A stretch of 64,000 nt of DNA from Mesorhizobium sp. LSJC280B00 (lineage in GTDB: Bacteria; Pseudomonadota; Alphaproteobacteria; Rhizobiales; Rhizobiaceae): NCBI RefSeq assembly GCF_000502835.1, contig NZ_AYVL01000006.1, forward strand, positions 1 through 64,000. The letters run 5' to 3'. The translations under genes and the position numbers were made by a program. Below are positions 62,431-64,000 of the stretch, in pieces; the stretch's first letter is position 1, and each line of letters starts with the position of its first letter. The notes beneath the pieces are model-generated. The model saw only the letters and a program-made list of their open reading frames with translations. It searched no databases and was not told where the DNA came from.

Positions 62431-64000
62431 ATGGGCCACGGCGACATTGCCTATTTCGGGATACGCCATCACGGGCCGGGTTCCGCCGACAGCCTGGTGC
62501 AGGCACTGAAGGATTTGAACCCGGTCGCCGTGCTGATCGAGGGGCCGATCGACGCCTCTGAGCTTCTGCCCATGCTGGCCCGCCCCGAAATGCAGCCGCC
62601 TGTGGCGCTCCTTTGCTATCCGGAGGACGATCCGGCTTCGACAAGCTTCTGGCCTTTTGCCGAGTTCTCGCCCGAATACCAGGCGGCGCTTTGGGCTGTG
62701 GGCAATAAGGCGACGTTGCAGTTTATCGACCTGCCGTCATCGGCACGGTTCACCACTGCTGCGATCGGTGGCGCGGAGGACACCGATGCGACCGAAGCTA
62801 CCCAAGCCCCCGAGGATGGTGACGCGGCTCCGCTTCCGCGTGATCCGATAGCCATGCTGGCACACGCCGCCGGTTATGAGGACGGCGAAAGCTGGTGGTC
62901 GGACATCATTGAACAGAACCCGGAACCCGGCCCCATATTTGCGGCCATCGCCGATGCGATGACGACACTGCGGAATGGTGAGGGTCCGATCGCGCAGTTC
63001 GAAGCCAAGCGCGAGGCGCATATGCGGCTCGAAATCGCCAAGGCGCGTAAGCAGTTCGACGGGCCGATCGCCGTCGTCTGCGGGGCATGGCATGTGCCGG
63101 CGCTGCAGGCCACCCACACTCAGAAAAACGATCAGGTCCTGATCAAGGGAATTGCCCGGCGCAAGAGCACAATGACATGGGCACCGTGGACGGGACCGCG
63201 CCTGGCGCGGGGATACGGCTATGGCGCGGGCGTCGTCGCACCGGGCTGGTGCAAGCATCTCTGGCGCACGCGCGGCCGGCGCGATGCGGCGACCCTGTGG
63301 CTTGCGACGATCGCCGCCGTGCTGCGGGCGAAGGGTCACCTGATCTCGACCGCTTCGTTGATCGAAGCGGAGCGGCTCGCCCGGACGCTAGCCGCGATTC
63401 GCGAACGACCGAAACCCGGATTTGAGGAATTGCGCGACGCCGCGATCGCCGCCCTCTTCAACGGCGAAGCGTTGCTGTGGGGGCTGGTCGAGGCCGAGCT
63501 GCTTCTGGGTTCGGACGTCGGCGAAATTCCGCCCGACACACCGCTGGCGCCACTGATCGAGGATCTGCAGCGTAGCCAAAAGGCGGCGCGCCTAAAACCC
63601 GAGGCGCTGGAGCGGGAACTGTCGGTCGACCTGCGAAGCGAGAGCGGGCTGTTTCGCTCGACATTGCTGCATCGGCTGCACGTGCTTGGTGTGCATTGGG
63701 GCAGACTGACCGATGCCGGTCGCAGCCGTGGCACCTTCCGCGAGCGGTGGACCCTAGCGTGGGAACCGGAATATGCCGTTCGTCTGGTCGAGAACCTGAT
63801 CTACGGGCCGACCATCGAAAAGGCTGCCAATGGCCGCCTGATCCAGATGATCGAAACGGCGGCGACGCTCGATACGCTTGCGGCACTGGTCCAGAGCGCC
63901 ATCACTGCAGGCCTGTCGGAAGCATCGACTGCCGGCCTCACGGCGTTGGAGGCACGCGCGGCGCGCAGCAGTGAATGCCTGGAGATCCTGGCGTCGGTGC
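62431..64000 (+). CDS. DUF5682 family protein, Tiki/TraB-like N-terminal region (3' truncated by window edge)
   Basis: At least 523 aa; the frame is open to the end of the window. The N-terminal part holds YFGIRHHGPGSADS (residues 8-21), VAVLIEGP (32-39), REAHM (194-198) and VVCGAWHVPAL (215-225). The order G-x-x-H...S, then a buried E after a hydrophobic strand, then R-x-x-x-M, then G-x-x-H, is that of the Tiki/TraB/ChaN-like fold, which includes metal-dependent proteases and haem binders. The rest is helical. It comes right after the MoxR gene; a VWA protein would be expected next. Activity unknown. Confidence 0.75.
   Translation, partial: MGHGDIAYFGIRHHGPGSADSLVQALKDLNPVAVLIEGPIDASELLPMLARPEMQPPVALLCYPEDDPASTSFWPFAEFSPEYQAALWAVGNKATLQFIDLPSSARFTTAAIGGAEDTDATEATQAPEDGDAAPLPRDPIAMLAHAAGYEDGESWWSDIIEQNPEPGPIFAAIADAMTTLRNGEGPIAQFEAKREAHMRLEIAKARKQFDGPIAVVCGAWHVPALQATHTQKNDQVLIKGIARRKSTMTWAPWTGPRLARGYGYGAGVVAPGWCKHLWRTRGRRDAATLWLATIAAVLRAKGHLISTASLIEAERLARTLAAIRERPKPGFEELRDAAIAALFNGEALLWGLVEAELLLGSDVGEIPPDTPLAPLIEDLQRSQKAARLKPEALERELSVDLRSESGLFRSTLLHRLHVLGVHWGRLTDAGRSRGTFRERWTLAWEPEYAVRLVENLIYGPTIEKAANGRLIQMIETAATLDTLAALVQSAITAGLSEASTAGLTALEARAARSSECLEILASV

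Overview
This is a GC-rich window that is almost entirely coding and looks like a chromosomal segment of a rhizobial alphaproteobacterium, most likely Mesorhizobium or a close relative. The grounds are an erythritol (ery) locus of the Brucella/rhizobium type, a type-II lumazine synthase (RibH2) under an FMN riboswitch, nested-hairpin intergenic repeats of the rhizobial RIME kind, and CTTGAC/TTGACA-N17 promoters. I see no tRNA, rRNA, CRISPR array, insertion sequence or phage gene. Species assignment is inference.

Layout. (A) 1-7.7 kb: methylated-amine and one-carbon metabolism: sarcosine oxidase alpha (5' end cut off) and gamma, a DUF1989-GcvT fusion flanked by two direct repeat copies, and an APC permease. 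(B) 7.8-11.5 kb: a small-RNA candidate, then on the minus strand an aldehyde dehydrogenase, an FMN-dependent monooxygenase and a flavin reductase. (C) 11.6-18.6 kb: a TetR-MFP-RND efflux operon with a large palindromic operator, and an acyl-CoA synthetase. (D) 18.7-28.2 kb: a SorC regulator, a class II aldolase-SDR fusion, a ribose-type ABC transporter, and 5-methylthioribose kinase (mtnK) with methylthioribose-1-P isomerase (mtnA), arranged around a perfect 29-bp palindrome. This looks like a dedicated DHAP-shunt locus for 5-methylthioribose or 5-deoxyribose. (E) 28.3-34 kb: an AraC regulator and a PaoABC-type periplasmic aldehyde oxidoreductase with an NTF2-like gene inserted. (F) 34-36.5 kb: FMN riboswitch-ribH2, then dhaK and dhaL.

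(G) 36.5-51.6 kb: the erythritol locus: eryI (rpiB), eryH (tpiB), eryR, a class II fructose-bisphosphate aldolase, eryC, eryB, a D-2-hydroxyacid dehydrogenase, eryA, a five-gene polyol ABC transporter with two non-identical and partly degenerate ATPases, and eryD. Together they import a polyol, phosphorylate and oxidise it, and isomerise the tetrulose phosphate to D-erythrose-4-phosphate. (H) 51.7-58.3 kb: a LacI regulator, a CUT1 transporter and a GH63-type glucosyl/mannosylglycerate hydrolase, probably for uptake and use of a compatible solute. (I) 58.5-64 kb: a translationally coupled operon of a SWIM zinc-finger protein, a DUF5691 protein, a MoxR AAA+ ATPase and a DUF5682 protein (running off the window), an apparently uncharacterised ATPase system.

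The most interesting parts are the DHAP-shunt-like locus (D), the SWIM/DUF5691/MoxR/DUF5682 operon (I), the asymmetric ATPase pair in (G), and dhaKL without a PTS partner beside the tetrulose-phosphate isomerases (F/G). All functional assignments come from motif recognition by eye; no database search was run.
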